DNA of 64,000 nucleotides from Dreissena polymorpha. Lineage: Eukaryota; Mollusca; Bivalvia; Myida; Dreissenidae. Below, in pieces: positions 46,976 to 59,208 of the stretch. The notes beneath the pieces are model-generated. The model saw only the letters and a list, made by a program, of their open reading frames with translations, was not told the DNA's origin and ran no database searches. The stretch is taken from positions 121,449,549-121,513,548 of the forward strand of contig NC_068359.1 in assembly GCF_020536995.1 (NCBI RefSeq). The letters run 5' to 3'. The stretch's first letter is position 1, and each line of letters starts with the position of its first letter. The position numbers were made by a program, and so were the translations under genes.

Positions 46976-47938
46976 CCACTTTCATATCATGTCAGAAGAT
47001 TCCGCTGAACATACCGGAGCGATTGTAAATAATTCAGCGAATGAGTTTAATTATACATATTTAGAATAATTGTCTTTTAAAAACAATATATGTTAACACA
47101 TAAATGTTGAGTTTTGATAAAATTGTGTAATCGATATTGGTGTTTCAATATATATGTAGATAATCCTCAAACTTTGTGATTTATACGATCATTGATTAGG
47201 AACCCATATAGAATGTTTATGTCATTGTATTTATCTTGTTATTTGATACCACATGCAAACATGAAATTCCTTTATGTTAATGTTGCGCAAAATCAAAGTA
47301 TTATTAAGGGATAGTTACTTTCTTGATGTCATTTTATAACAATATTAGACATATTATTGTTGAATTGGTCATACGCAATATTTCACACTAGCAAGAAGAA
47401 AAACGTCAGATTTAAACATTCAACAGTTTTAGGAATTTTAATGGCTTAGTTTTAAATTTGTGTAAGGGCCACATTGGTCACACACTTTTTATTACCTAAT
47501 TAAAAACGAAAAATTTAGCTTACTTTTAAAATAATAGTAAGTGTAGGCGTCGTCTAAAACATAATCGTCATACTGTTTAAATGTTTTTGTTGAGCAATCA
47601 CCACCTGTCCAAACAATACCCAAAAACATACATGTGAAAAAAAACCCAGGTTTAATGAAATTTTAAAAAGTAAGAACATTTGCGGACAAGTCTATATGAT
47701 TACAATTTTGGGTATATTTGTTGAGGGGGGGGGGGGGGCGGAGGCATTATAAAGTTGTTAAATAGCTGCCTGTTTCCTAAGTTGATTGACTTAGTTGTAA
47801 AAACTGTTTTCATTTAAAACGACTTCCTAAATTATAAGTTAAGTGACACAAATCAAGTTATAGTAATGTTAGTCAATATTAACCTCATGTATACAGGCTA
47901 TTTGATGAATGTTTTTTAACGTTATGCCTGCTGTTTTT
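46976..47938. other. 3' flank of the galectin gene
   Basis: No clear AATAAA close to the stop. A run of 14 G lies at 47725-47738. No other feature. Confidence 0.4.
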
Positions 47939-49231
47939 ATGCCCCCAGTTGGGTGGCATATAGCAGTTGAACGTCCGTCAGTGTGTCAGTATGTTAGTAT
48001 GTGTGTATGTGTGTATGTCAGTCAGTCCGTCCGTCCGTCCGTCCGAAAACTTTAATGGCCTTAACTTGTTTAATATTGAAGATAGCAACTTGATATTTGG
48101 CATGCATGTACATCTCACGGAGCTGCACATTTTGAGTGGTGAAAGATGATGGTGAAGGTCACCTTCAAGGTCAAACGTCTAATATAAGGCGTCTGTCCGT
48201 CCGTCCAAAAACTTTGACATTGGCCATAACTTTTTCAATATTAAAGATAGCAACTTGATATTTAGCATGCATGTGCATCTCACGGAGCTGCACATTTTGA
48301 GTGGTAAAAAGTGAATGTCAAGGTCATCCTTCAAGGTCAAATGTCAAATATATGGCGTCTGTCCGTTCGTCAAAAAGCTTTAACATTGGCCATAACTTTT
48401 TCACATAATTGAAGATAGCAACTTGATAATTGGCATGCATGTGTATCTCATGGAGCTGCACATTTTGAGTGGTAAAAGGTGAAAGTCAAGGTCACCTTCA
48501 AGGTCAAATGACAAATATATGGCGTCTGTCCGTCCGAAAACTTTAACATTGGCCATAACATTTTCAATAAAAAAGATAGCAACTTGATATTTGGCATGCA
48601 TGTGTATCTCATGAAGCTGCACATTTTGAGTGGTGGATGTTCAAGGTCAATGTCATCCTTCAAGGTCAAAAATCAAAATAAATAAATTCAAAGCGGCGTT
48701 CTCATGAAGCTGAACATTGTGAGTGGTGGAAGTTCAAGGTCAATGTCATCCTTCAAGGTCAAGGTAATCCTTCAAGGTCTAAGGTAAACAAAATATTCAA
48801 AGCGGCGTTCTCATGAAGCTGCACATTGTGAGTTGTGGAAGTTCAAGGTCAAGTGATCCTTCAAGGTCAATTTCAAGGTCATCCTTCAAGGTCAAAGGTA
48901 TTTTTTTTAATTTCAAAGCGGCGTTCTCATGAAACTGGACATTTTTAGTGGTAGAAGTTCAAGGTCACGGTCATTCTTCAAGGTCAAAGGTAAAAAAAAA
49001 AATTCCAAGCGAAGCAATAAAAAGCTGCACATTTTTAGTGGTTGAAGTTCAAGGTCAAGGTCATCCTTCAAGGTCATTTTTTTAAATTTCAAAGCGGCGC
49101 AATAAAAAGCTGCACATTTTGACTGATGGAAGTTTATGGTCAAGGTCATCCTTTAAGGTGAAAGGTAAACAAATTTATTTCAAAGCGGCGCAATAGGGGG
49201 CATTGTGTTTCTGACGAACACATCTCTTGTT
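47939..49231 (+). repeat. Expanded AAGGTCA repeat array (family R2)
   Basis: Begins TGCCCCCAGTTGGGTGGCAT and ends CAATAGGGGGCATTGTGTTT then ACACATCTCTTGTT. Four units of about 165 bp (ACTTGATA at about 48088, 48253, 48420, 48582), then about five shorter units of about 85-115 bp starting TTTCAAAGCGGCG or similar. TCAAGGTCA occurs about twenty times. The left edge of the 8.5-kb duplication lies inside the array at 48583. Confidence 0.85.
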
Positions 49232-49388
49232 ATAACTTCATTGAACTTTGATGCTGGTTTTGCAATTTTATTTCTACTCTTCTTGGACTTAACTGGGTAG
49301 GACTCTGATATGCAACAATATTTCTATCCTGAAGAATCGAATGACATTACACTGAATAAAAAACAGCTACTTGCATTTTCATTTGGGT

Positions 49389-49834
49389 TAAAGTGATATT
49401 ATGGACATCTAACAGTTTATAGGCGTCTATCGCAAACGTTGTTTAGTTTTGGTGTTTTTACTTCATATACTCTTATATTTGTTAATGCTGCATCAACATA
49501 CGAAAACAATATCCCGGAAAGAGAAAAGTAATGCATTTGAATATCAACCGTACTTTCGTTTGACAGCTGATCATGCATGTACAATGTGATACTAAATTTA
49601 GTTTTAGTGCAGATTCGTTCATACGACACAAAGACACACTTTTGTTTTACGGATCATTTCGGATTACAGGACTCACCAGTCACGTAAAATATCGAATATA
49701 AAATATATTTTTATAAACAACTGGTAGCAAGATGAGTTGCAGATAATTGGTCAGTAACCACAGTTTAACTATTTTGACCTGTTAAATCTTTTCAGCTCAA
49801 TTCAACAGTTAAAAATGCCCATAATATAACTTTA
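49389..49834. mobile_element. MITE family M2, copy 2
   Basis: TAAAGTGATATTATGGACAT at the left and ATGCCCATAATATAACTTTA at the right; interior as in 24776-25227. Just downstream of the R2 array. Confidence 0.9.
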
Positions 49835-50652
49835 AATTGTAATCATTATACTCACAAGTTAATATTTTATTAGATTATATTATTTGAATTTAGTACAATT
49901 CTAATCAGTTTTGTTTCTGCTGACTTTACAATTTCCAGTCCATAACTGTCGAATGTAAAAATATATTTGTTAATTTAATTCTCGAACATATACCAATCCG
50001 GGAGGTATACAGTAACTTGCAAGTCAGTCCTTCTATTTATGTTTTCGTGCGTTCGTTCGCCCGTCGATTATCGAGAATTACCAAAACTATTACGTTCCGT
50101 AGTGCATTAAACTACTTCATACACAGCTTTGATACGTGCATAGATTTTGACTTTGAACACCTAAACCACTAAACGCCTCACTAAAACCACATTGTGACAT
50201 TGACCTTCATATGGACTGATATTAGTTCAGAAGCGCCAAACTTGTGGTAAATCCAAATACTGGCTGTGTGTTAAGTATAAATCGTTGTCGGAACTTGTTT
50301 TCTCTCCAATATGAACGCTCTTCTTAATTTTGAGCATCTTTGAAATGCATTTTAACATTCTCGATACATCTGCGAACAGCTTTATAGTTTTCTTCTTTTA
50401 CCTAATAAAATAATGATACATTATTTAACCACAAATTGAAAATTGAGTGACGGATAGAAAATCATATTTAACACAACACACATATATTAATCATTACTTA
50501 TTAAAAACTGTCCACTTAACGTTATACACTTGAACAATTCAGTGACACCATTAACGACACGAACAGACGCATAGAAAACTGCGAGTTTTCTTAATCCTTA
50601 CGAAATGTTCAGCAATAAGGCACAGTCCGACTGCATATGCACGTGTTAAAAG

Positions 50653-50711
<59 letters not shown>

Positions 50712-51989
50712 CCATTTTGTACATGTAGTGTGTGATCGTGTAATTCGATATACAATGTATTCTAATTTCAAACCAAATGGTACACTATCAAAGTGCATAT
50801 CACTACCAGGTTTATATCTTTAACAGTATATAGCCTGTGATAGAACGGACATAGCTGTATACGCCACTCACATACAACTTTGTGCATATAGATTTATTTT
50901 GTTTGTTTAAGCTGAAAGCCACAGTTTGCGGAATAGATAGTTATTTCGCATAAAGATACTATAGCGAGAAATAAGCTTTACATAAATTCATTGAAACATA
51001 TTTTTCTCACGGTTTATATTGAACACATGGTCAAATCGGTTTTGAATCGATAAAATAATATATAAATGATCATAAATACATGCAATAGGCGAAAATCATT
51101 GTAGCGTCGCGAGGTATGTGAATTATAATGCTATTAATAGCAATACTAGCATATGGAAGATAAATACATAGATTTAGCAAAAACGCAGAGTTGCAACTAA
51201 GTTTCCGTCTGTTACAGATGTATTTGCATGTGTTCTTACCTTCTCTCCGCTAAATTCCCCCGTATCCGCCTTTTTGTTTGTTTATGTTTGAATTAAACAG
51301 TCAGTCGAATAATGAATATAAGGTTGTTTTCGTACTTTACCGTACTCGACCCCAAAACAATAATCGCTATATTGTTTTACGATTCTGCCCATATATATAG
51401 GTATGACCGGGGACTGTACTAACAAGCTAACCGCCGTGCTTCTGAACATAACATTTAGGCTTAATATGTCAAGGTCACTGTAACTTAAAATATTAGAACA
51501 AACATTTTACCACTTAATAACTTGGGTTTGACTTGATAGATTGCAATGAATCTTATGCTTATGTAAAGGCCTAGCTTCTGACTTTTACAGGCTCAGTCGG
51601 ATATAGGTCGGAGTCACTGTTGCAAGGAAACCCACCTTGCTCTATATATCTTGAGTGTGTAAGTAGATAAGCTTATCTGCACACTAAATTTGAGTTGAGA
51701 TTCACAGGTCGTTTCTTGTTGTCTCATTATTTTCTTTGTCATCAAATAAACAACAGTGTAAAATATGTTTTAAGAACCAATATCAACCAGAAATAAAACA
51801 TTAGGATGTTTTGCGATATGTTTGCACACATATTTTCTTTGCTGTTAGTCTACAATGAAATTAAGCTATAATATGAAAATATCTACATTAATGTAATGTA
51901 AAAACAAAACGTAAACAACACAGACAACATAGTAAAATTGTATCAAGTTATAAATATACGAGTTTCAATATCCGTTGCTTCACTCTTGT
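49835..51989. other. Non-coding part of duplication unit 1
   Basis: No gene recognised. Contains the AT microsatellite at about 50650-50708 and otherwise unique-looking AT-rich DNA, repeated at 58351-60491. Confidence 0.45.
50650..50708. repeat. AT microsatellite (long allele)
   Basis: About 27 uninterrupted AT units; the partner in unit 2 (59168-59208) is shorter and interrupted, which explains the change of offset between units. Confidence 0.95.
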
Positions 51990-52266
51990 TTTGTATGCCC
52001 CAGATTGTATGATCGGGGGTATATTGTGTTTTGCCTGTCTGTCTGTCATTGTGTGTGTCTGTCTGTCTGTCCCAAAACTTAAACATTGGTCATAAGTTTT
52101 GAAATATTGAAAATAGATCGCATGGAGCTGCTAATTTTTAGTGTTGAAAGGTCAAGGTCAAGGTCATCCTTCAAGGTTAAGGGTAATTTTTTTTCTAAAA
52201 TAGCTGTCATGCGGCTTCAAAGCGGCGCACTAGGGGGCATTGTGTTTCACAAACATTGATCTTGTT
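51990..52266 (+). repeat. AAGGTCA-type repeat (R2-like), short copy in unit 1
   Basis: GCCCCAGATTGTATGATCGG, CTGTCTGTC runs, GGTCAAGGTCAAGGTCATCC, then GGGGGCATTGTG and a terminal CTTGTTTT. Repeated at 60492-60767. Confidence 0.75.
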
Positions 52267-54372
52267 TTAATTTAATATAGATTATTTTGAGATGCCCAAT
52301 CTGTTTCGAAACATAAGATTTAACTATCAAACTGGGCTTGCATATTGAAAAACGAACCGTGTCTACAATTATTATTAAAATAAACACATATAATATAGAT
52401 TTTGTTATATTTTATTTTTTTAGTGCTAATCAAAAATTGAAACAGGACACTGATAAAGGAAAATAATAATTGTGCCAACAGTTTTATCGCCTTATTGAAG
52501 ATATTTTCAATACCGTAAATATACTTGGAAAAAGTGGCGGAATATAAATTATACACACGTACACGTTGTGCTAGACTACAATGAATGTATAGTGTATACG
52601 GCCATTTATTTAATTATTTAAAAAACAATTACCTGTATTGCTATATATGTTGTATTAATGCAAATATTATTTTGACAGTGGCTTTTCTATCGCTCGAGTC
52701 TTCCGTTTCAAGTAGGGGTGAACACAACTTTAAGGAATATATGTAACTGAAAGAACGTTTGTCCTCATTAAACAGTGTTATTTCTGTGAAGGATGGAATT
52801 TTGACTGAAATACGAAAAGTATTTATTTTCTTAATAAAATTTATGCTTTTGGATATTGTTATTATACTAGTATCATGTAGTCTATTATTGTAGGAAGTGT
52901 TTTCCGTTTTTGACAGGCAGCTACGATCGTGCCTAACGTTATTTGACAAAAACATAAGAATGAATCGCGCACACGTTTGAAAAAAATGGAATTCTATATT
53001 TACACTTTGCTGTCTTATTTTGTAGTAAGATGATGATAAATATGACGCAAGTATATGGTATTATCTTGAAAATAAGATATATGCGTCCATTGTTATCAGC
53101 TAATACAAAATAGTATAAATGTGGTCCTGGCGAACATTTTGATTTTAAGCCGTATTCCTCAAACTTTAAAACGAGACAGATGCGATCGTTTTATTCATAC
53201 GTATGTGAATAAACGAAATATGCATGGTTGTATAAAAGCCGTTTTATAATCGTAGTCAAAAACACGAAGTTTCATTTGAACAATTTAAAGAACAACACGT
53301 GACGTGTGTCCTCATCAAAGCGCTGTTAAAAAAACAGTGCAATTTGGGTCAACGACTAGTCTAAACGCACAGGCTTCCACTGCCACTCAATTAAATACTG
53401 TGTTTACACCGAATAATACAACTTCGTGTTTTATGATATTTATGAGCAATCGTATGACCACTTTAATGTCGTTTTAATACTGTCACATGTTTAATATGAA
53501 ATGCAGAAAGTAGAGATTATTTGATCAGATGCTGGTTTATATGACATGAGCAAAATGAAAACGTAAGCATGAAAAAGCGAAACCGCCTTATGGCATCATA
53601 CATGTTCAGGTCGAATTTCCGTTCGGAATTGATTAATCGCCAACTGTCAATCACAGTAACCAATCAGATTGCGTTTATCGCCGAAACATGGTCCGACAAA
53701 AAACGGAGAAACGGAATACGCAATTTATGTAAACTACGCTAAGTGTGCGCACCTATTGCTTATTTGATGAATTGTACGTGCAAAAGGAATCAGCGTCATG
53801 TTTAATAAATAACGTAGTAAGAAATTATGTTAGCCTTATCACTAAATTCTAAATCATTGGCAATAATGTATAAGAGGAAACGGGTTATGATTTGCGTGAA
53901 AAATATTGCTCTTATTGCAAACAGAAAACGTGTTTAATGTGGCATAATTTATATTGAGAACAAATGCCATACCAACATTGACGTCCATATTCTGATGATC
54001 ATATGTTTTGGTAGTGTAACAAAGGCACGTGTGTTCAAATGAAAAATTAAATATGTACAACACGATATTCGGCGTTACATTAAAACTAGAACATTTCCTG
54101 TTGGCATTTGTAACAAAAGAAATCAAACCAAACAAATGATTACCTCTATCGCTTCCGAAACAATAAACGTACAGTTCACATATTCTGCGGATGAACTACT
54201 CGTATATCAATAAAACACAAAAGTCTATATTAAACACACTAATGGTACACAAATATTACATTCAATAATGAACTTTTTTCAAAGTCATTCTTAATAACGA
54301 CATTTTAAGTAGTTCACTGAAATGTTTTCCATAGATTTTGGATGTTCAGTTGAATGCTATGATATAAAGATA
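52267..54372. other. Non-coding flank 3' of the minus-strand galectin
   Basis: Minus-strand frames at 52320-52556, 52641-52955 and 53854-54135 recur almost unchanged in unit 2, but this follows from the recent duplication and none shows a known motif. Confidence 0.4.
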
Positions 54373-55133
54373 TCATTGAAAGCGCACGTGCGTGATTCTG
54401 ACGTCACCGTCTATTCTCAGCCATGTTAACTTGCTCAGTGGTTGCATCCTGTGTTTGTATTCAAGAAGATGGTTGTTGTTCACTGCAACCTGCAAAACAA
54501 GGGATATGAATACATGTTTGTCAACGCTCTTAGCAGTACAGAATTACATAATATCCAAAGTTATTTATTTGAGGAAAAAGCAAATGAAACCTGTACAAAA
54601 TCTTAAATGCTATAATGTTTAACATTATCTGCATAACCTGTTAAACGAATAATGATATCCAAGAAGCATTATCAGAAAATATGTTTTGTTTTATCGCCAT
54701 CCACTGATATTTAATTTATTTCAAGAGACTCGTTCATTGTTGGTCAAGAAATGATATAGTACATTGTATGTAATGTTCAAACAAGCAAATTAACATCTTT
54801 TGTACAAATATACAAAATACATGTTTGTTTATTAATTATCAAAATTGAAATAAAACAACAACAATAATGCGTATGCTACTAACTCATTTATTGTTACTTA
54901 AGCAAAAATTTGTTTAGCCAACAAAGCAAATTATTTTTCTTCTAGAAGACTCGGGCTAAACTCAATTGGCTCTTTCATCGTCACTACAATCAATTTAAAC
55001 CAATTCAATATTAATAGTTGTGGTAGTTATTAAACAAGTGTTTAAACAAATGCCATACATACTATGGACATATCGCATATACAATTTAGGCCATGTTTAT
55101 GTTTGTTTAGTGACACTGTTTTATACACGTATT

Positions 55134-55358
55134 TTAACATATGTTTTTAATTTCAATGAACACAAGTGAGAACTGTTCTGCACCATGTAGCGCGGCTTCT
55201 TCCAGATGATATCTTTTTCGGTGCCATGACTGCGTGTTTTTGTTTAATAATTGTTTATGAATAGAAAAGATGTCTTTGTATGTATATTTTAAAGTATCGG
55301 TGAGTGATATGTTACTTTTCTTAAACACATCAATATCGAATGGTGACAAAGGTTTCAT
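55134..55358 (-). other. Unidentified frame in a galectin-2 intron, present in both units
   Basis: Starts MKPLSPFDIDVFKKSNISL and runs to AEQFSLVFIEIKNIC; the copy at 63636-63905 has two or so amino-acid differences and an N-terminal extension. I do not recognise the protein. It may be chance, or an exon fragment of a mobile element. Confidence 0.2.
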
Positions 55359-55764
55359 TCCTGGTGTCTATTTGTTGTCATTATTTATGAAGGAAAATGA
55401 CAACTGAACGATTGAATAACAAATATTGAATTACATGTACCTGAAACATTTAAATGCAACCATATGCAACAAACACACACCTTATAGCCTTGATTCTCCA
55501 CGAGGAATATCATCTCGAAAACGGTATTGGAAACCAAGGGGAAATAACTGATAAGCGCTTTTCTTTCCCCCAGCTATTGCTCGTCTTGGTGTTGCGAACG
55601 ACCACGTTATGGTTCTCACCGAAGTTGAACCGAAAGTCGCAGTGGAAGGCAATGTCCGGCCCGTTCGGTGCGCTCTCGAAGTTTACGGTGAACCTGATGT
55701 AAAGTTAATCCTGGATTTGTATTTGTTATGTATATAAATTTATTAAAAATGAATACATATAAAC

Positions 55765-55808
55765 CGACTTGGATTAGGATGAGGGGTACCGCTTATAAAT
55801 ATCATACT
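55765..55808 (-). pseudogene. Second, partial copy of the CRD2 start exon
   Basis: The minus strand reads SMIFISGTPHPNPSR followed by GTTTAT, a near-copy of the second half of the neighbouring exon at 55849-55934 (KMIFISSIPHPNPSR). The first half and a clear acceptor are lacking. Confidence 0.7.
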
Positions 55809-56309
55809 GTTAATACTGTAACGATTGTCAGGAAAACTACATATTAACCTGCTGGGATTAGGATGAGGGATACTGCTTATAAAGATCATTTTGCCAGCAT
55901 GGACGGATCCCATGTTGTACACGAGCGGTATGGACTGCAATATATATGAACATATTTCACAAATATCCAAGAGATGCACATGATACAATATTTATTAGAA
56001 AAGCACTTATATAAAAGGTTTTTAAAATTACAATAATGGTAATGACTAAGATGAACACTTTGTATATAATCATAAAGGTTGTTTTCATTCAAATGCACAT
56101 ATGTGACCAATTCTATGAGTCTACATTACATTTATACACTTGAAGGCTCATCAAGACCATAGACGTAACTTGTATTATTATTGACATGGCGCTACTATGA
56201 ACTAATCGATAGATACCCGTGCTGAGATATGAAAAATATATAAGTATATACGCACCGGATTGAGGATTGACCCGCCAAGTCCAGTTGGAATACCTGGGTA
56301 TGCAGGGGC

Positions 56310-57090
56310 CTGAAACAGAAAACTTAGTAAGGTTTATCGAATAGGGTTTAATATTTAATATATAATAAGACAATATGCATAAACGACATATTTCAGTCAA
56401 TTTTAATTAGTAACAGTCGCTAAGAACGTATGTGATGAAGTTTGGAATAAGTTACGATAGGGCGTTTTAAAACGATACAAAATAAGTTCGATATGTTTTC
56501 TTTGAACCGATGTATTTTGTTTAACATGTGTAGGAGCCAAGTTCAATGAGTCCTAACATGCGATTTATGTAATTGATACGGACATATCGATTTTGCCTTT
56601 CGTGACTAGCAATGTTTTATTATTTAAAACAGGTTTAACTCATTAAGAATGTTACTAATTTAAATCAAATTACAAGTATAACATTTTTTTTGTTTTATTG
56701 TTATTAAACAATGGTTGAAATTCCTGTTCGGAACGAGCTCCTGAAAGTGTGGATCTCACAATATTGTCATAACCTGATATATTGTGTAAAGTGTTTTATA
56801 CGTCAAAATGATTTGTTCTCTCATCAAGGAGACACCAATAGCAGCGACAAGCACGCATCTTGATCGTTAATATATATATTTGCCAGTCATAATGTCATAT
56901 TGCTTCTAAACATTTTCATTGAAAATATTGTTCAAACTGTATGGGATTCCAGGCGGTCATCAATTTAATTAAAACAACCTGATAATGCATCTGCTCACTC
57001 ATCTCTGAGGTACCACTTTGCGTCGACGCTTTAACGGAAAGAGAGCCGTGGTAGTGAACGTAATATTTAGCGTATATGATAGTCTCTCAC
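56310..57090. other. Galectin-2 intron between CRD1 remnant and linker
   Basis: No exon recognised; ends at the CTCTCAC (GTGAGAG) donor of the cut CRD1 exon. Confidence 0.5.
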
Positions 57091-57904
57091 CGGATAGTCT
57101 TGATATTTGGCATGCATGTGTATCTCATGAAGCTGCACATTTTGAGTGGTGGATGTTCAAGGTCAATGTCATCCTTCAAGGTCAAAAATCAAAATAAATA
57201 AATTCAAAGCGGCGTTCTCATGAAGCTGAACATTGTGAGTGGTGGAAGTTCAAGGTCAAGGTCATCCTTCAAGGTCAAGGTAATCCTTCAAGGTCTAAGG
57301 TAAACAAAATATTCAAAGCGGCGTTCTCATGAAGCTGCACATTGTGAGTTGTGGAAGTTCAAGGTCAAGTGATCCTTCAAGGTCAATTTCAAGGTCATCC
57401 TTCAAGGTAAAAGGTATTTTTTTTAATTTCAAAGCGGCGTTCTCATGAAACTGGACATTTTTAGTGGTAGAAGTTCAAGGTCAAGGTCATTCTTCAAGGT
57501 CAAAGGTAAAAAAAAAAATTCCAAGCGAAGCAATAAAAAGCTGCACATTTTTAGTGGTTGAAGTTCAAGGTCAAGGTCATCCTTCAAGGTCATTTTTTTT
57601 AATTTCAAAGCGGCGCAATAAAAAGCTGCACATTTTGACTGATGGAAGTTTAAGGTCAAGGTCATCCTTTAAGGTGAAAGGTAAACAAATTTATTTCAAA
57701 GCGGCGTAATAGGGGGCATTGTGTTTCTGACGAACACATCTCTTGTTATAACTTCATTGAACTTTGATGCTGGTTTTGCAATTTTATTTCTACTCTTCTT
57801 GGACTTAACTGGGTAGGACTCTGATATGCAACAATATTTCTATCCTGAAGAATCGAATGACATTACACTGAATAAAAAACAGCTACTTGCATTTTCATTT
57901 GGGT

Positions 57905-58350
57905 TAAAGTGATATTATGGACATCTAACAGTTTATAGGCGTCTATCGCAAACGTTGTTTAGTTTTGGTGTTTTTACTTCATATACTCTTATATTTGTTA
58001 ATGCTGCATCAACATACGAAAACAATATCCCGGAAAGAGAAAAGTAATGCATTTGAATATCAACCGTACTTTCGTTTGACAGCTGATCATGCATGTACAA
58101 TGTGATACTAAATTTAGTTTTAGTGCAGATTCGTTCATACGACACAAAGACACACTTTTGTTTTACGGATCATTTCGGATTACAGGACTCACCAGTCACG
58201 TAAAATATCGAATATAAAATATATTTTTATAAACAACTGGTAGCAAGATGAGTTGCAGATAATTGGTCAGTAACCACAGTTTAACTATTTTGACCTGTTA
58301 AATCTTTTCAGCTCAATTCAACAGTTAAAAACGCACATAATATAACTTTA
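57905..58350. mobile_element. MITE family M2, copy 3 (in duplication unit 2)
   Basis: Same as 49389-49834 with a few differences near the right end (ACGCACATAATATAACTTTA). It was copied by the segmental duplication and is not an independent insertion. Confidence 0.9.
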
Positions 58351-59167
58351 AATTGTAATCATTATACTCACAAGTTAATATTTTATTAGATTATATTATT
58401 TGAATTTAGTACAATTCTAATCAGTTTTGTTTCTGCTGACTTTACAATTTCCAGTCCATAACTGTCGAATGTAAAAATATATTTGTTAATTTAATTCTCG
58501 AACATATACCAATCCGGGAGGTATACAGTAACTTGCAAGTCAGTCCTTCTATTTATGTTTTCGTGCGTTCGTTCGCCCGTCGATTATCGAGAATTACCAA
58601 AACTATTACGTTCCGTAGTGCATTAAACTACTTCATACACAGCTTTGATACGTGCATAGATTTTGACTTTGAACACCTAAACCACTAAACGCCTCACTAA
58701 AACCACATTGTGACATTGACCTTCATATGGACTGATATTAGTTCAGAGGCGCCAAACTTGTGGTAAATCCAAATATTGGCTGTGTGTTAAGTATAAATCG
58801 TTGTCGGGACTTGTTTTCTCTCCAATATGAACGCTCTTCTTAATTTCGAGCATCTTTGAAATGCATTTTAACATTCTCGATACATCTGCGAACAGCTTTA
58901 TAGTTTTCTTCTTTTACCTAATAAAATAATGATACATTATTTAACCACAAATTGAAAATTGAGTGACGGATAGAAAATCATATTTAACACAACACACATA
59001 TATTAATCATTACTTATTAAAAACTGTCCACTTAACGTTATACACTTAAACAATTCAGTGACAACATTAACGACACGAACAGACGCATAGAAAACTGCGA
59101 GTTTTCTTAATCCTTACGAAATGTTCAGCAATAAGGCACAGTCCGACTGCATATGCACGTGTTAAAA

Positions 59168-59175
59168 GTTATATA

Positions 59176-59208
<33 letters not shown>
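59168..59208. repeat. AT microsatellite (short allele)
   Basis: AT units with one internal TATTATA break; about 15 bp shorter than its partner at 50650-50708. Confidence 0.9.

Larger units (their letters stand above)
54373..57097 (-). pseudogene. Second galectin, tail only (linker and CRD2), unit 1
   Basis: Minus-strand exons in coding order: linker 56309-56256 (APAYPGIPTG), CRD2 start 55934-55849 (SIPLVYNMGSVHAGKMIFIS), CRD2 main 55693-55481 (PDIAFHCDFRFNFGENHN, VVVRNTKTSNSWGKEKR), terminal 54489-54373 (VAVNNNHLLEYKHRMQPL... RITHVRFQ, stop). Exon sizes equal those of the plus-strand galectin except the main exon, 213 nt against 214: one base is missing just after WGKEKR, and the expected YFPLVSNTVFEMIFLVEN follows in another frame. 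Upstream, only the last bases of a CRD1 exon (TATCCG plus donor, 57091-57097) remain before the duplication joint at 57098, so CRD1 is gone. This is a dead or dying paralogue, convergent with the complete gene. Confidence 0.85.
48583..57098. repeat. Tandem segmental duplication, unit 1 (8516 bp)
   Basis: Sequence from 48583 on is repeated from 57099 on with only scattered single-base differences and a shorter AT run; the offset is 8516 bp before the AT run and 8501 bp after it. The unit holds the end of the R2 array, MITE M2, an AT microsatellite, a second R2 copy and the minus-strand galectin tail. Confidence 0.95.

Noticed and set aside
48021-49100. CRISPR-like regularly spaced repeats
   Set aside because: Units are 85-165 bp tandem repeats without spacers, in an animal genome; this is an interspersed-repeat array.
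52320-54135. Minus-strand frames preserved in both duplication units
   Set aside because: Preservation follows from the recent duplication, not from selection; no domain recognised.
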